From Bryopsis sp. KO-2023 (taxonomy: Eukaryota > Chlorophyta > Ulvophyceae > Bryopsidales > Bryopsidaceae): 64,000 nucleotides of DNA. The position numbers and the translations under genes were made by a program. Positions 30,478 to 40,525 of this stretch are shown piece by piece. The notes beneath the pieces were generated by a model. The model had not been told where the DNA came from and ran no database searches. It was given only the letters and a program-made list of their open reading frames with translations. Numbering within the stretch: position 1 is the stretch's first letter; the number at the start of each line of letters is the position of its first letter. Location of the stretch: NCBI GenBank assembly GCA_030272585.1, contig BSYQ01000005.1, positions 682,001 through 746,000 of the forward strand, given 5' to 3'.

Positions 30478-31401
30478 CATTTGCATTTCTACGGCAAAAT
30501 TCGGGAGGGAAATGAACTCTGTTTTGCTATTTGATATTATTGGCTGTTGGGATTCTGAATGGTGTTAAGTGGAGTCGAACGAAATGTACAAGTTTGTCAG
30601 TGACACCTGATGGATGGTACCGTTTTATGGGGCTTTTCCTTATGTTTCAAAAATTTCTGAGCGAGTTGCATCAATAAAGATCGATGAGTTGGGCTATGGG
30701 TGACATTTACATACCATCGACATTCACAATTACGCATTCGTTTGCGAATCTGGTGCGGATAAGTTCGACAGCAGTCGGTGTTTCTCTCCGATTAAACTCT
30801 ATCTGGCCACATACACTACAAACACTACATACATATAACCTTCGATAATAAGGAAAGGGTCAGGAAGTCGACTTCCTCGAGCACCTCGTGGTGTGAAGGG
30901 GTCGGCACTCTACGTCAACTTGACAAGGAATTCGAGCCACCCTTTTATTTCCAAAAAATTAGAAGAAAAAAACAACGATAGGCTTTTATATATTCAAAAG
31001 ATTTATGTCAACAGCCCCGCGAAAAAAGCTTCAGCACCTCTGGGTCGTCAAATCTTACCTCTCTCGAAACTTGAATGTTCTATGTCTAAAACCCAAGCAG
31101 ACCTGAAAAGGAAGCGTCTGATAATTAAGGAGATCGCTGTGTTGGCAACAAACAACGAACAAACGCCGTCGAAACGTGCAGAATTCAATGCAATTCCCCC
31201 CAATGCAAGGACTGAGCACTTGTCGGGCTGTTTTTTGCAAAACAAATGTGTATAATTAAGACGTGACATTAGCCCTACAGAATTCGAACCACACCCAAGC
31301 TCCCTTTGTTTGGGCGAGCACACTAAATGTGTGGGAAGTTAGAAAGCAAAAAAAAACACCTGGCGTGGCCACTGTAATACCGGACTGGTGGATGAGTTGT
31401 G
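30478..31401. other. 3' flank of the methyltransferase gene; no gene seen
   Basis: A 120-codon plus-strand frame (30893-31255) has no recognisable domain and is not supported. No repeat was identified. Confidence 0.4.
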
Positions 31402-31491
31402 CACTGGACAATATATTGTCCAGTGTCTATATCTGAATATCTATATAGATATTCAGATATATTCCAGCCGCCGTCTGCAGACGGCGGCTGG
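31402..31491. repeat. three consecutive perfect palindromes
   Basis: 31402-31425 (24 bp, cactggacaata half), 31428-31461 (34 bp, tatatctgaatatctat half) and 31464-31491 (28 bp, ccagccgccgtctg half) are each perfectly self-complementary with no loop and sit within two bases of each other. No flanking target duplication was found. Confidence 0.95.
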
Positions 31492-32490
31492 TTGGCACAT
31501 GGTTTAGCAACAATGTTGTTTTCATAATGCATCAGACTGAGAGCTCTTGAAAGATCTCTCAACCCTGACACACCTGGAAAAAATTGGGAAAGCCCCTCTA
31601 AGATAATCAAATCGAGAAGTGACGACTTCGCGTATTTCATCGAATGACCGGAAAAAAAACTGAGAGTTGCCAGGGGCTTGTGTCCCTGGTTCAGCCAAAA
31701 CTTATGGAAGGCTCCAAATCCACCCATGATTGTCGCCGCACCGCGGTTGTCGTGCGTCCAAAAATGATAGTGTGGAGAGGAGGAATCGAACCCCCGCCGA
31801 TACCCTAGGTCAGCGACTGTCGCTGGCTAGATCCGGTCCAAATTCGGAACCGAATCCATGTACTCTAGGTAGTATGCAACCTCCACGTTCATTCTGACCT
31901 TTGCACATTCTTCTCAGTTTAAAAGTTCCGTGAGAAAGACGCAGGCGGGCGATAGCAACCAGGATACGCCTGCGTGCATCCTCGTACCACGTTGCATCCT
32001 CTTGCAACGTCTTGGTCTTTGCTATGGTGGTGATTCAAAATCATGGTGACTATGAGCGCTTGCCTTGGGCCGTTATCGCTTTCGATGGTGACGCGTCTAG
32101 TGTCCTGAACCCATGTTTGTATCTACACACTCTTCTGTGCGACTTTTCACCGAAGGGGCTCACTTACGTGTTCATGAATCGGAGCTGGGTTGTTAGTTTT
32201 CATTGGGGGGGGACTGGTAGGCTTCCCTCAGTGACAAACACGTTATGAGACGTCCACGGCAGGTATGTTCTTTCACGAGAAGAGATGGAGTGGCCTTCTT
32301 TGTGCTCGAGAAGGGTGTTTTCTGGGATTAATATGCTGTCAGTCTTGAGTCTTGCAACACTCCAATACCCTGGGGTGCATGTTCAGGAATGGTGATATCC
32401 AGCGTCCGTCACCATCCACCTCAATCCCTGAAGGAATAACTGCATTCGTGCATCTTCTTTTTTTCCTTACGATCGACGCAACCCTCGCGT
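31492..32490. other. no gene assigned; one weak minus-strand ORF and a B-box-like site
   Basis: A minus-strand ATG near 31727 starts an open stretch (MGGFGAFHKFWLNQGHKPLA) with a possible donor near 31574, of unknown family. A B-box-like ggttcgattcc lies on the minus strand near 31782-31792, next to a hairpin (cagcgac/gtcgctg). Neither could be developed into a gene. Confidence 0.3.
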
Positions 32491-32577
32491 GCCTCACAGT
32501 GGTAGATATTGTGTAGCGTTTGCGTTTGTTGGGAACAAGCGTTCGGGTGGTGGTTCGAACTCACCTAAAAAAAGAAA
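32491..32577 (+). other. tRNA-like module, possible SINE head
   Basis: An A-box-like cagtggtaga (32497-32506), a stem-loop with loop ttgggaa (tRNA-Pro-like GGG) and a B-box-like GGTTCGAACTC (32552-32562) occur in tRNA order, followed by an A-rich tail. The T-stem pairs over 5 bases. No acceptor stem or target duplication was found. Confidence 0.35.
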
Positions 32578-32599
32578 GTGGTTTTTTTCCAGCTTCAAT

Positions 32600-34728
32600 C
32601 CCTTTTTTTTGTGATTGGATGACGAGTCTAAGCACAACCACCATGAAGGCGAACCATGATTAGCCGTCGGTCAGTGAAACGATGATGACTCATCATTGAT
32701 GAGCTTGATCCAACGGCTGCCAGATTCTGGTACTTGGTGGCAGACTCGTACTCAGAAAGAAGCGGTCTTACAGGTCGGACGAGTTGGTTTGGTGGGCGCT
32801 TGCTTCGCTCGAGAGAGGGCTTTGGGGATCCCACGGAGTCGCGTCGACCATCTCCCTGCATATTGCGCCATGGAAGCATCGTGTGCGGATGCGATCGTCT
32901 TCCCTCTTCGGAAGCAACAACTGCTGCTGCATTCCTCCAGCCTGGCCAAAACTTCGAGTGTATGATATTTTGAATGGTTTCTATTTTTTTTGTGTTTTTA
33001 TTTTTTTTTTTCGTTTTCACAGGAAAAGGAAAACTGGAGCAGTAAAAAACAAGGTAAAAAAAATGAGAAGGGGGGCACTGAGCAAATTTTTTTTGTTTCT
33101 ATTTTTAGCAAAAACAAGGAAAAGGGTTTTCTTATAGGTTTTTTTCCTTTTCATAAATATTTTGAGCAGATAAACTCTGAAGGTATATTAAAACAGGAAA
33201 AAAAAGGGAAACTATTAACAAAAAAAGTTTATCCAAATGTAGTAGGGCTGTTTATTCTCAAAATATATAAGAAAAAAAGGAAAAACGAGGAAAAACGGTC
33301 GGGATTGAGTTTTGAGATCCAGAGGTTTTTCTTGTCTCTTTTTCAATTTGTTTTTCTTCTTTTTTGCCAATTTTTTCCCCCTTTTATTGCGCTCATCAAA
33401 TCCACTTCTTATCAAGATCTACCAAATACAAAATAAATGAAGAAAAAAGTGGAAAAGAAGTGGAAAAAGAAATACATCTGAATGCTATTCGGATTTTACG
33501 AGAGAACCTCCCCCCTTTTTTTTTGGACAAATTAAAATGTTACGATCTGTTTTCTGTTTTCGAACATGTCTATAAACAAAACTTAATTGACTCAATCAAT
33601 CAATCAACCAGTGAATCATTTTGATTACACTGGGGGGGTTTAGCCAGCAGCAGTATCCTTTTTGTGTTTTTTTCCCCCTCAAACTGGCCTGTAGTTTTTT
33701 TTTCCTTCCCACTTGGATTTTGTTTTTTCTGATTTTCCACCTGTTCCGATTTTCTGCTTTTGTTTTGGTGGTGGGGATGGAAAAAAGAATTGTCTAGCCA
33801 GCCTATATACTTATTCTATTTTCAATTTTTTTTTTTTTAATAGAAAAAGGGTTTTCTTTTGAGAAGGGGGATGCTGGTGTGGTGCCGCCCATAAATAAAT
33901 ATAAATATAGATATAAATTTTAACAATTAAAAACTAACCCAACCAAGAAAAATCTTTTGGAATAATCGAGAAAAAAAGAAAAAGGTAGTTTTGGAACAAA
34001 TATAGATGTGCAAAAAAGTTGGTGGCAGTTTGGTTCCAAACAAATATTTTTCTTTCAAAGAAGAAAAGAGCTGTTGGCTTTTTTTTTCTTCCTCTCTGCC
34101 CCTTTCACTCGCAATCGTTTTTTTCCAAAAAAGTTTATTTATTTTTTGTTTTTAATTTGTTTCTGAATTGTTTTTCCCATAGATATATTTTTCTTGCCGA
34201 CTACCAAATGACTCAAAAATCGTTCCCCCCCCTTTCTTTTTACAACCGGTGTTTTGGAGGGGTAGAAAAAAAAGGCAAAAAAGAAAACGGTCGAGCAAAG
34301 CTGTTGAAAAGCCCCCCCAAAAAAAGTGCAAACGTTCTGGGGTTGAAAAGATTCCTGTTTCAATTCTGAAAGCCCTTTTTCACTCCATTACTCTTTTCTT
34401 GTCATCCCTCTCTTTTTTCCCCTATTTTTCTCCTCTTTTGTGTTTTTTTTCTGCTCCTGGAGCTTGGTTTCAATCCACCAATACGCAAAAACGAAACAAA
34501 ATATGAGTGGACACCTTCATTTTGTCTCCCGCAATAGTGAAAAAATGTGATTGGTGATACTTTCGATCTTTCCATCTCTTTTATACTCTTTTCAGTCACT
34601 CGACCGATTATTTTTCCTTTCAAAATCTTGTAGGAGCCTTTCGGCAACAGAGGAACGCAAAAAAAGAAATGGGATAATGAGCAGCAACGCAATGGGGAGA
34701 TGACGTGCGATTAATGCAATCAAATATA
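32600..34728. other. AT- and homopolymer-rich DNA, no gene recognised
   Basis: From about 32980 the sequence becomes dominated by T and A runs of 6-11 bases with occasional C or G runs. Open frames here are low-complexity. A 330-bp more balanced stretch (32640-32970) has open frames but no recognisable domain. Confidence 0.5.
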
Positions 34729-35584
34729 TACTTACTCTGTCCCATAATAACTGTCCACTTATGTTTGGGGTTACAGTTCACGAGTGAGACATTGAATTGA
34801 TGTGAAATTTTGTGGGCAACATCTCTGATACACGCAGATGACGCCTACAAAATTTCAGATCCATTGATTGAGAGGTTGCGACGCAGTGACTCCGAAACCA
34901 GAAAAGAAGCGAAAATCGTTTTTTCACCTCCCCGTGAACGTTTTGACACGCTAAACGTTCGTCGTTTGCCACAAGATTTTGTGAACACATTCTTCAGATG
35001 TTCTGTCGCGAGCTCACAAAGTTTCGTCGCAATTGAACCAGTGAGTAAAGCATGATGTCGTCGCTCATTTGTCGTGACCAGACATGGGCCGAGACCCCTG
35101 TGCACAGGACAGGACAGCACAGCCTGTCTGTTTTTTGCACAGGGTTCGACCTGTGCTGCACAGGCGCACAGACCTGCACAGCACAGCACAGTCATGGTCT
35201 GTGCGCATCTGTGCACCTGTCTGTGCAGCACAGGACAGAACAGGTGCGCACAGGCGCTTGGGACCATACGCTTGTGCAAAGTCTGTCTGGACTGTGCAGT
35301 ACAGTACTTGATCTGTACTGCACAGTGCGCAGTCTGTGCTGCACAGACTACGAACTGACACCTAGTACGCCTGTTTTAGGCAGGCGCCAGGTCGGTCTGG
35401 ACAGGTGGGTCGCCTGTCCAGACCGACTTGGCGCCTGTCTAAAACAGGTGACTTAATTAAGCGTACATAAGCGTGCTAATCGAGTATCCAGTTGGGAAGA
35501 TACTTAATTAAATAACTAAGTGATATTATTATATACATTTTTAATGCATGAATGACGTGAGCCAAGCTCACCAGCCACCGACTG

Positions 35585-35660
35585 TGGGGAGTCGGTCGAC
35601 TCTGGGAGGATTCGAACCCAGGTTGGCTAAGTTTGAGTCGAAGGCATTACGAGATAGCGG
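35585..35660 (-). other. tRNA-like arm, left half of the central palindrome
   Basis: On the minus strand this reads as a tRNA 3' portion: an anticodon-like hairpin region followed by a B-box, GGTTCGAATCC (complement of 35608-35618). It mirrors the right arm. Confidence 0.45.
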
Positions 35661-35774
35661 ACCCCACCATAGGGACGCTCAAGTGGTGCCCGTTACCCTT
35701 AAGTACCCGTTTAATATTATTGATAAAAATAGGTACTTAAAGGTAACGGCCCCCACATGAGCGTCCCTATGGTG

Positions 35775-35850
35775 GGGTCCGTTACCTCGTAGTGCTCTCG
35801 ACTCAGACTTAGCCAACCTGGGTTCGAATCCTCCCAGAGTCGACCGACTC
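35775..35850 (+). other. tRNA-like arm, right half of the central palindrome
   Basis: Plus-strand sequence with a D-arm-like ctcgtagtgct, an actcaga loop like tRNA-Leu and a B-box, GGTTCGAATCC (35821-35831). The acceptor stem is unclear, so it is not called a tRNA gene. Confidence 0.45.
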
Positions 35851-36861
35851 CCCACAGTCGGCGGCTGGTGAGCTTGGCTCACGTCATTCATGCATTAAAA
35901 ATGTATATAATAATATATATAACAATATATATATGTGCTTAATTAAGGCGCCTGTTTTAGACAGGCGCCAGGTCGGTCTGGACAGGCGACCCACCTGTCT
36001 AGACCGACCTGGCGCCGTCTAAAACAGGCGTACTAAGTGTCAGTTCGTCGTATGTGCTGCACACAGTACACGTGGTCTGTGCAGCACAGATCAAGTACTG
36101 TACTGCACAGACTGGTCCCACGTGAGACTGTGCGCGCACAGGCTGTACAGGGGGTCGAAGTCCGGGGTTACACAGTGAATGTACAGCACAGGACAGACGT
36201 GGGTCTGTCCTGTGGATTTTCGAAAAACAGGACAGGACAGCACAGGGTGCACAGAACTTGCACAGAACCCTGTCCTGTGCGGCGCACAGGACAGGGGTCT
36301 GTCCTGTGCAGCCCATGACTGGTCGTGACGACTATAAAACCGAGGAAAGTCGACCTCTGAAACCGAAAATAACGGGGCAATGCGCGAACTCCACCTCGAC
36401 CTCGCAAACGTCAGGAACGCAACTCAAGAGACCTTTGCGCGCCAGTTCGCTCGAAAATAGGAGCGAAAGTCACCAAGCTGCCTAGAAAATGGGACTTTGA
36501 TACGTATTGCCAAGTGCATTACACGAGAGGCCAGGTGGAATTTTCAGAGCAAATTTTGGGGATACACTATAAGAAGTGTATATTGTTGCTTGATAACAGT
36601 ATCTGACAATTTTGGGACGATTTTGGGACGATTTTTGTATGCAAGTTGTAAAAGTCGTCAAAATGAAAAACCGATTTTCGCTTCGTTTCTGGTTCCGGAG
36701 TCACTGCGTCGCAACCTGTCGTTCAATGAGTCTGAAATTTTGTGGGCTTCATCTACGTGTATCAGAGATGCTACCCACGAAATTTCACATCAATTGGATG
36801 TCTCACGCGTGAACTGTAACCCCAAACATAAGTGGACAGTTATTATGGGACGGAGTAAGTA

Positions 36862-37515
36862 TCTATTTTGCATGAAGGTTATTTTTCTTGGGGCATCACT
36901 AGAATTACCTAGAGTTGGTGAGCGGACAAACCCTTGGGATGGAAACCTCGGGGGAGAGACCCCCCTTCGACTCGTCGAGTTGTAGTCGTCGCCCAAATCA
37001 CTCATAACAAATAAGTGTCACATTTTATAAAAACCACGACGTCTTCCCTAGCTTTTCCTTGATGTGGAAAATTATAATCAACTCCACCACCTATGTGATA
37101 CTCGCACGTCCACTTGCTTCTTAGCTTCCCATTGTATATGGAAATAGGAAATTCACCATCATCTTTAGTAGACATTCTTTACCTTATATTATACACAAGT
37201 GATCTTTGATAAGAGCAACTTCTTCTGGATAAGACAAAGCGTTGAGACGATGAATTAAACTTTTTAACGCTAATGCCTCCACAATTCCTTATCTTGTTAC
37301 ATTTGCCATACTCTATCATCAAAACCAATCTTATGGAAATAGAAAGGGAGTGGTATTGGAACCCGTTGTATTCGATAGCTCCTTTGCATATACATTGTAT
37401 CAGATATGACCAATCATTTGGATGTGTAATATTATTTACACGATATGGTTTTTTCTCTTCCACACGGCAAGGCCTTCACTCTAGTTTTCTTATACCTTTG
37501 TCTTTCTTAGGAAAA
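36862..37515. other. pre-insertion DNA left of the chromovirus, unrecognised
   Basis: Moderately AT-rich with short open frames on both strands. The sequence continues at 46917 after the chromovirus. No family was recognised in the rejoined flanks. Confidence 0.4.
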
Positions 37516-37520
37516 AATAT

Positions 37521-37930
37521 TGATACGAATGTGGACTCTGGAACGAGTACACATTCACCTAAGTCGATCCAGTCGGACTGGATCAGCCTGGTCCGGTAAT
37601 CAGTGCCTGGTTCGGTACCAGAGCCGGTCCAGCAGTACAGTCCGACTGACCCAAGTGAGAGGTGGACACGGTGGCAGTTACCGTGTCCACACAATCCAAC
37701 CAACGGTCCTGAGAAGGATTTGGTCTGGATCTGTCGGTCCAGTGGACGCTGGGTCCGACAGCTCTCAACCGTTCCTTTTGCCAGGTTGTCGGTCCGGCCC
37801 CATATTTATTGGATCCGGACCGAGGTAACAATGTTCTAGAGTAAGCTTGTAAGCAAAGACTCTTATCCGTGTTTCCGTGGTTCTAGACGTAACGTCTACC
37901 ACTACTCGATACTTTCCCGTGTTTTTATCA
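37521..37930 (+). repeat. 5' LTR of the chromovirus
   Basis: Starts TGATACGAAT and ends TTTTTATCA. It contains a gatccagtc/gactggatc hairpin and an 11-bp-arm hairpin (gtggacacggt/accgtgtccac). A TATA-like tatttat lies near 37803. It appears identical to the 3' copy, and a diverged solo copy lies at 52875-53289. Confidence 0.95.
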
Positions 37931-37931
37931 A

Positions 37932-37950
37932 CTGGTTTCGGAGCGAGTTC
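37932..37950 (+). other. primer-binding site of the chromovirus
   Basis: ctggtttcggagcgagtt lies one base after the LTR. The core TGGTTTCGGAGC is the complement of a tRNA 3' end (…CCA). It differs at two positions from the plant initiator-Met primer site TGGTATCAGAGC. The gag-only element at 53397 has the same 12-base core. Confidence 0.65.
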
Positions 37951-37985
37951 CCGGACTCGCGAACCGCATCACCAAGGAGATCTAT

Positions 37986-38411
37986 ATGTACCCTTCGACA
38001 CCTTCGAACCTGACCGACGCATCCACTGGCTCGGAGTTCCAAGTGCCAGTGTCCGCAGCACCTACCGTTCCCGCTCCAGCTACCGTCGCGCATTGGAACG
38101 CGTTTCAGGTGGACTACCCAACAAGTTATCGTGGCACACCTCTGACTTTTGTTTCCGGACCCAGCTTGGCCGACATACCTGTACCGCGTGGACCGCGAGA
38201 CGAAGATTTGGAGAGCGTGGGATCCTGTGACTCCGTGTTCACGGAGGAACAGAGGAACGACCCCGATTTCCAGGCCTTGTATCTGGAGGTACTCGAGGGT
38301 CAACGAGCCAGAGCCGCAGCCAGAGAGACCGCTAGGCGCCAGGCATGGACCTTATCCCGTACGAGGAAGCCCCAGCCTATCCCGACCATGTGGACGAGGG
38401 AGACGAGATGA
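37986..38411 (+). CDS. short leading ORF of the chromovirus
   Basis: A 141-residue frame from the first ATG after the primer-binding site. Rich in Pro, Ala, Thr and acidic residues with no recognised domain. It overlaps the gag frame (ATG 38345) in a different register. It could be a separate small protein or the N-terminus of Gag joined by a -1 frameshift. Confidence 0.5.
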   Translation: MYPSTPSNLTDASTGSEFQVPVSAAPTVPAPATVAHWNAFQVDYPTSYRGTPLTFVSGPSLADIPVPRGPRDEDLESVGSCDSVFTEEQRNDPDFQALYLEVLEGQRARAAARETARRQAWTLSRTRKPQPIPTMWTRETR

Positions 38412-40525
38412 GTTTGGGGACCGAAGACGACCCTCCACCACCGGCCCAAGGACCAATGTTCGTGCAGCAGAACTACCAGCACGTACAGCAGGTTCACGTC
38501 GAGAACAACCAAGCCGACGTACGTATGAACCAGCTGGAGGTGGACGCGGGTCAATGGGCGGACCGGACCGTGGCCAACCTACAGGCGGCCCTCGAAGAGG
38601 TCCGGGGCCAGCTACAGCAGCAACAGGAGCACGCAGCCGCTTTGTTGGAACAGCAAGCCGAAGATCTCGACTACCGTCTCGAGGCCCAGAGGAGAGAAGC
38701 CGAAGAACGGCAGGCGGCCCTCGTAGATCAACAGGTCGCGGGTCTCGCCGAGAGATTGGAGGCACAACGCCAAGAGTATGGACAGCTCACCGCGGAGCTG
38801 GAGCGCCGTCTCCAACTGAGCCAGGACCGTTTGGCCGCCAAGGCAGAGGACGATGTCAAGAACCTTGGGGCCAGGACCGAGTATCTCACACATCAGCTCA
38901 ACGACAACAAGGTCGCTGTAGCTACGCTCGACGTGGTTACCAAGGAGTTGGAGAAGGACAAGGACCGACTTTGGCGCGAGACAGAAGCCAAACCCAACGT
39001 GGAAGAGCTCGTCAAGTTATGGTCCAAGCAGGTGCCCACCGGACCGCAACACGTTCCCGTGTACGTTGGAACGCAGACGGTCCAGGCACCAACGGCTCCA
39101 CCTTTGGTACCCGTGGTCACAACAGGGCTGACCGGTGTACCGGCCGTGCCACCAACAGTAGCCACTTCGTCAGGACAATCTCAAGCACCGCTGGTATCAC
39201 CTATGGACGTCAACGCCGCACCTCTACCTGTGCTTCTACCCCCCAGAGGAACCGCCGACCCAGGATCCAGGTTGAACCGCAGACCAGGTCCCGTTATTCG
39301 AGACCAAGCTACCGACCAAGGCAGACCATGGCCCGCAGCACAAGTGCCACCAGGAGCCATGCAGCAGACGAGTGGTCGGGGAGGGTTCAACTCCGGATCG
39401 GACCCATTCGCTGGGATGGGATCATACGCATCAGTGGGCCAACAAGACCCAACTGGACAGATGAACCGGCGACAAGGAACGCACCCAGCAGGCGGCGGTG
39501 GAGGCGGTGGAGGCGATGACGATGATGATGGACCAGACGGATCGAGGCGACCAGGAGGGCCAGGAGGACCCAATGGACCAGGAGGACCAGGAGGGCCAGG
39601 AGGGCCGGGTGGACCAGGTGGACCAGGACCAGGTGGACCAGGCGGACCAGGAGGTCCGGGAGGACCACCAGGACCAGGCGCACCAAACCCACCGGATGGA
39701 CGCAACCCTCTGCGCCACTTGAAGTTGCAGATGCCCAAGCCCTACACCGGTGACCACGATGTGTCCGTCACCGAGTGGGTTATGCAGATGGGCAGGTGGT
39801 TGCGGGCCCAAGATGTCCCTGAGGTCCAGTGGATCCGAGTGCTGTCGGCCCACGTTGGAGGAGCGGCCTCGCGTTGGATGAACTTGCAGGAGCTTCGCAT
39901 GGCTGAGGGGAGACGCCAACCCTTCGCTGATTGGCAAGAGTGGGCAACGGAGGCACGACGCCAATTTGAGCCTACGACTTCGACGGAACGGGCCCGGACC
40001 GAGCTACGTGGCCTCAAGCAGGGAGGGACCGTGCGTGACTACGTGCGCCGGTTCCAGCACATTTGTTTTCGCATCCCGGACATGACGGAGGCGGAGATGT
40101 TTTCGACGTTCGTCGCTGGGTTACGAGACCCTCTTCGCACTACTATCGCTGGATTCGTGCGAGGGGATGTGCAGGAAGCGATTGAAATGGCTGAACGACT
40201 CGACGGTGTCCGGACCCTACATCCACATTCCGGTGCCAGGGGCCAAGGAGGCAGACCAAGATGGAACCGACGAAGCCGAGTCAACAGCATTGGCGATGGA
40301 CCGCGTGAGGACCGACTTGGAGCCATTGGAGACCGAGGCCGTGGCCGTGGCCGTGGCCGAGGAGGCGGAGGCCGAGGCAGAGGCCGTGGCACTGGAGGCC
40401 GACAAGGCGGAAGAGGGAATCCAGGAGGCGGCGGCAGGGGACAAATGTCGTGTTATCTCTGTGGAGGCAACCATGGAGTGCGATATTGTCCGAAACTGTC
40501 CGACGCCAAGAGATCAGTAAATTGA
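38345..40525 (+). CDS. chromovirus Gag
   Basis: 726 residues. Residues about 60-220 are a long Gln/Glu/Ala-rich coiled coil. A Pro-rich region follows, then a run of acidic Asp residues and a collagen-like stretch of Gly-Gly-Pro / Gly-Pro-Gly repeats (about 400-445). The capsid-like retrotransposon gag domain follows ([20 protein letters not shown] ... [13 protein letters not shown] ... [12 protein letters not shown]). An Arg-Gly-rich segment comes next, and the protein ends with one zinc knuckle, [13 protein letters not shown], which spaces as CX2CX3HX4C, one residue shorter than usual. Gag would assemble the particle and bind the RNA. Confidence 0.88.
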   Translation: MDLIPYEEAPAYPDHVDEGDEMSLGTEDDPPPPAQGPMFVQQNYQHVQQVHVENNQADVRMNQLEVDAGQWADRTVANLQAALEEVRGQLQQQQEHAAALLEQQAEDLDYRLEAQRREAEERQAALVDQQVAGLAERLEAQRQEYGQLTAELERRLQLSQDRLAAKAEDDVKNLGARTEYLTHQLNDNKVAVATLDVVTKELEKDKDRLWRETEAKPNVEELVKLWSKQVPTGPQHVPVYVGTQTVQAPTAPPLVPVVTTGLTGVPAVPPTVATSSGQSQAPLVSPMDVNAAPLPVLLPPRGTADPGSRLNRRPGPVIRDQATDQGRPWPAAQVPPGAMQQTSGRGGFNSGSDPFAGMGSYASVGQQDPTGQMNRRQGTHPAGGGGGGGGDDDDDGPDGSRRPGGPGGPNGPGGPGGPGGPGGPGGPGPGGPGGPGGPGGPPGPGAPNPPDGRNPLRHLKLQMPKPYTGDHDVSVTEWVMQMGRWLRAQDVPEVQWIRVLSAHVGGAASRWMNLQELRMAEGRRQPFADWQEWATEARRQFEPTTSTERARTELRGLKQGGTVRDYVRRFQHICFRIPDMTEAEMFSTFVAGLRDPLRTTIAGFVRGDVQEAIEMAERLDGVRTLHPHSGARGQGGRPRWNRRSRVNSIGDGPREDRLGAIGDRGRGRGRGRGGGGRGRGRGTGGRQGGRGNPGGGGRGQMSCYLCGGNHGVRYCPKLSDAKRSVN

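Larger units (their letters stand above)
35079..36321. mobile_element. hAT-type foldback element with tRNA-like arms, nested in the mariner-like element
   Basis: The ends are CAGACATGGGC and GCCCATGACTG (one mismatch) with a perfect 8-bp target duplication GTCGTGAC (35071-35078, 36322-36329). The outer quarters are built of acaggacagcacag-type repeats. Inside are two 40-bp-arm hairpins (about 35365-35455 and 35942-36030) and a central palindrome (about 35530-35905) whose arms carry B-box sequences. The whole element is close to a perfect foldback. No coding capacity. The empty site is visible in the other mariner-like copy. Confidence 0.85.
34731..36859. mobile_element. mariner/Stowaway-like foldback element, copy A (2,129 bp with a nested element)
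   Basis: The ends are CTTACTCTGTCCCATAATAA and a near-perfect complement, flanked by TA on both sides (34729-34730, 36860-36861). The arms remain mostly complementary for about 200 bp. TA duplication and a (C)TCxxTCCCAtAA-type end resemble plant Stowaway / Tc1-mariner MITEs. No transposase is present. A hAT-type element (35079-36321) is nested in the centre; without it the element is about 880 bp and matches the second copy at 50333-51474 in inverted orientation. Confidence 0.85.

Noticed and set aside
30893..31255. 120-codon frame after the methyltransferase gene
   Set aside because: No recognisable motif and no flanking gene signals.
31560..31727. Minus-strand ATG frame (MGGFGAFHKF...) with a possible donor
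   Set aside because: It looks somewhat like a small organelle-complex subunit but no family could be named and no second exon was found.
31755..31830. tRNA-like sequence on the minus strand
   Set aside because: The T-arm and 3' acceptor strand look tRNA-like, but no matching 5' acceptor strand or D-arm was found.
38149..39519. 456-codon frame overlapping gag
   Set aside because: Arg/Thr/Gly/Pro-rich composition and complete overlap with the real gag frame show that it is a shadow in GC-rich DNA.
39181..39738. Minus-strand Gly-Pro-rich collagen-like frame opposite gag
   Set aside because: It is the complement of the Gly-Gly-Pro coding repeat in gag.
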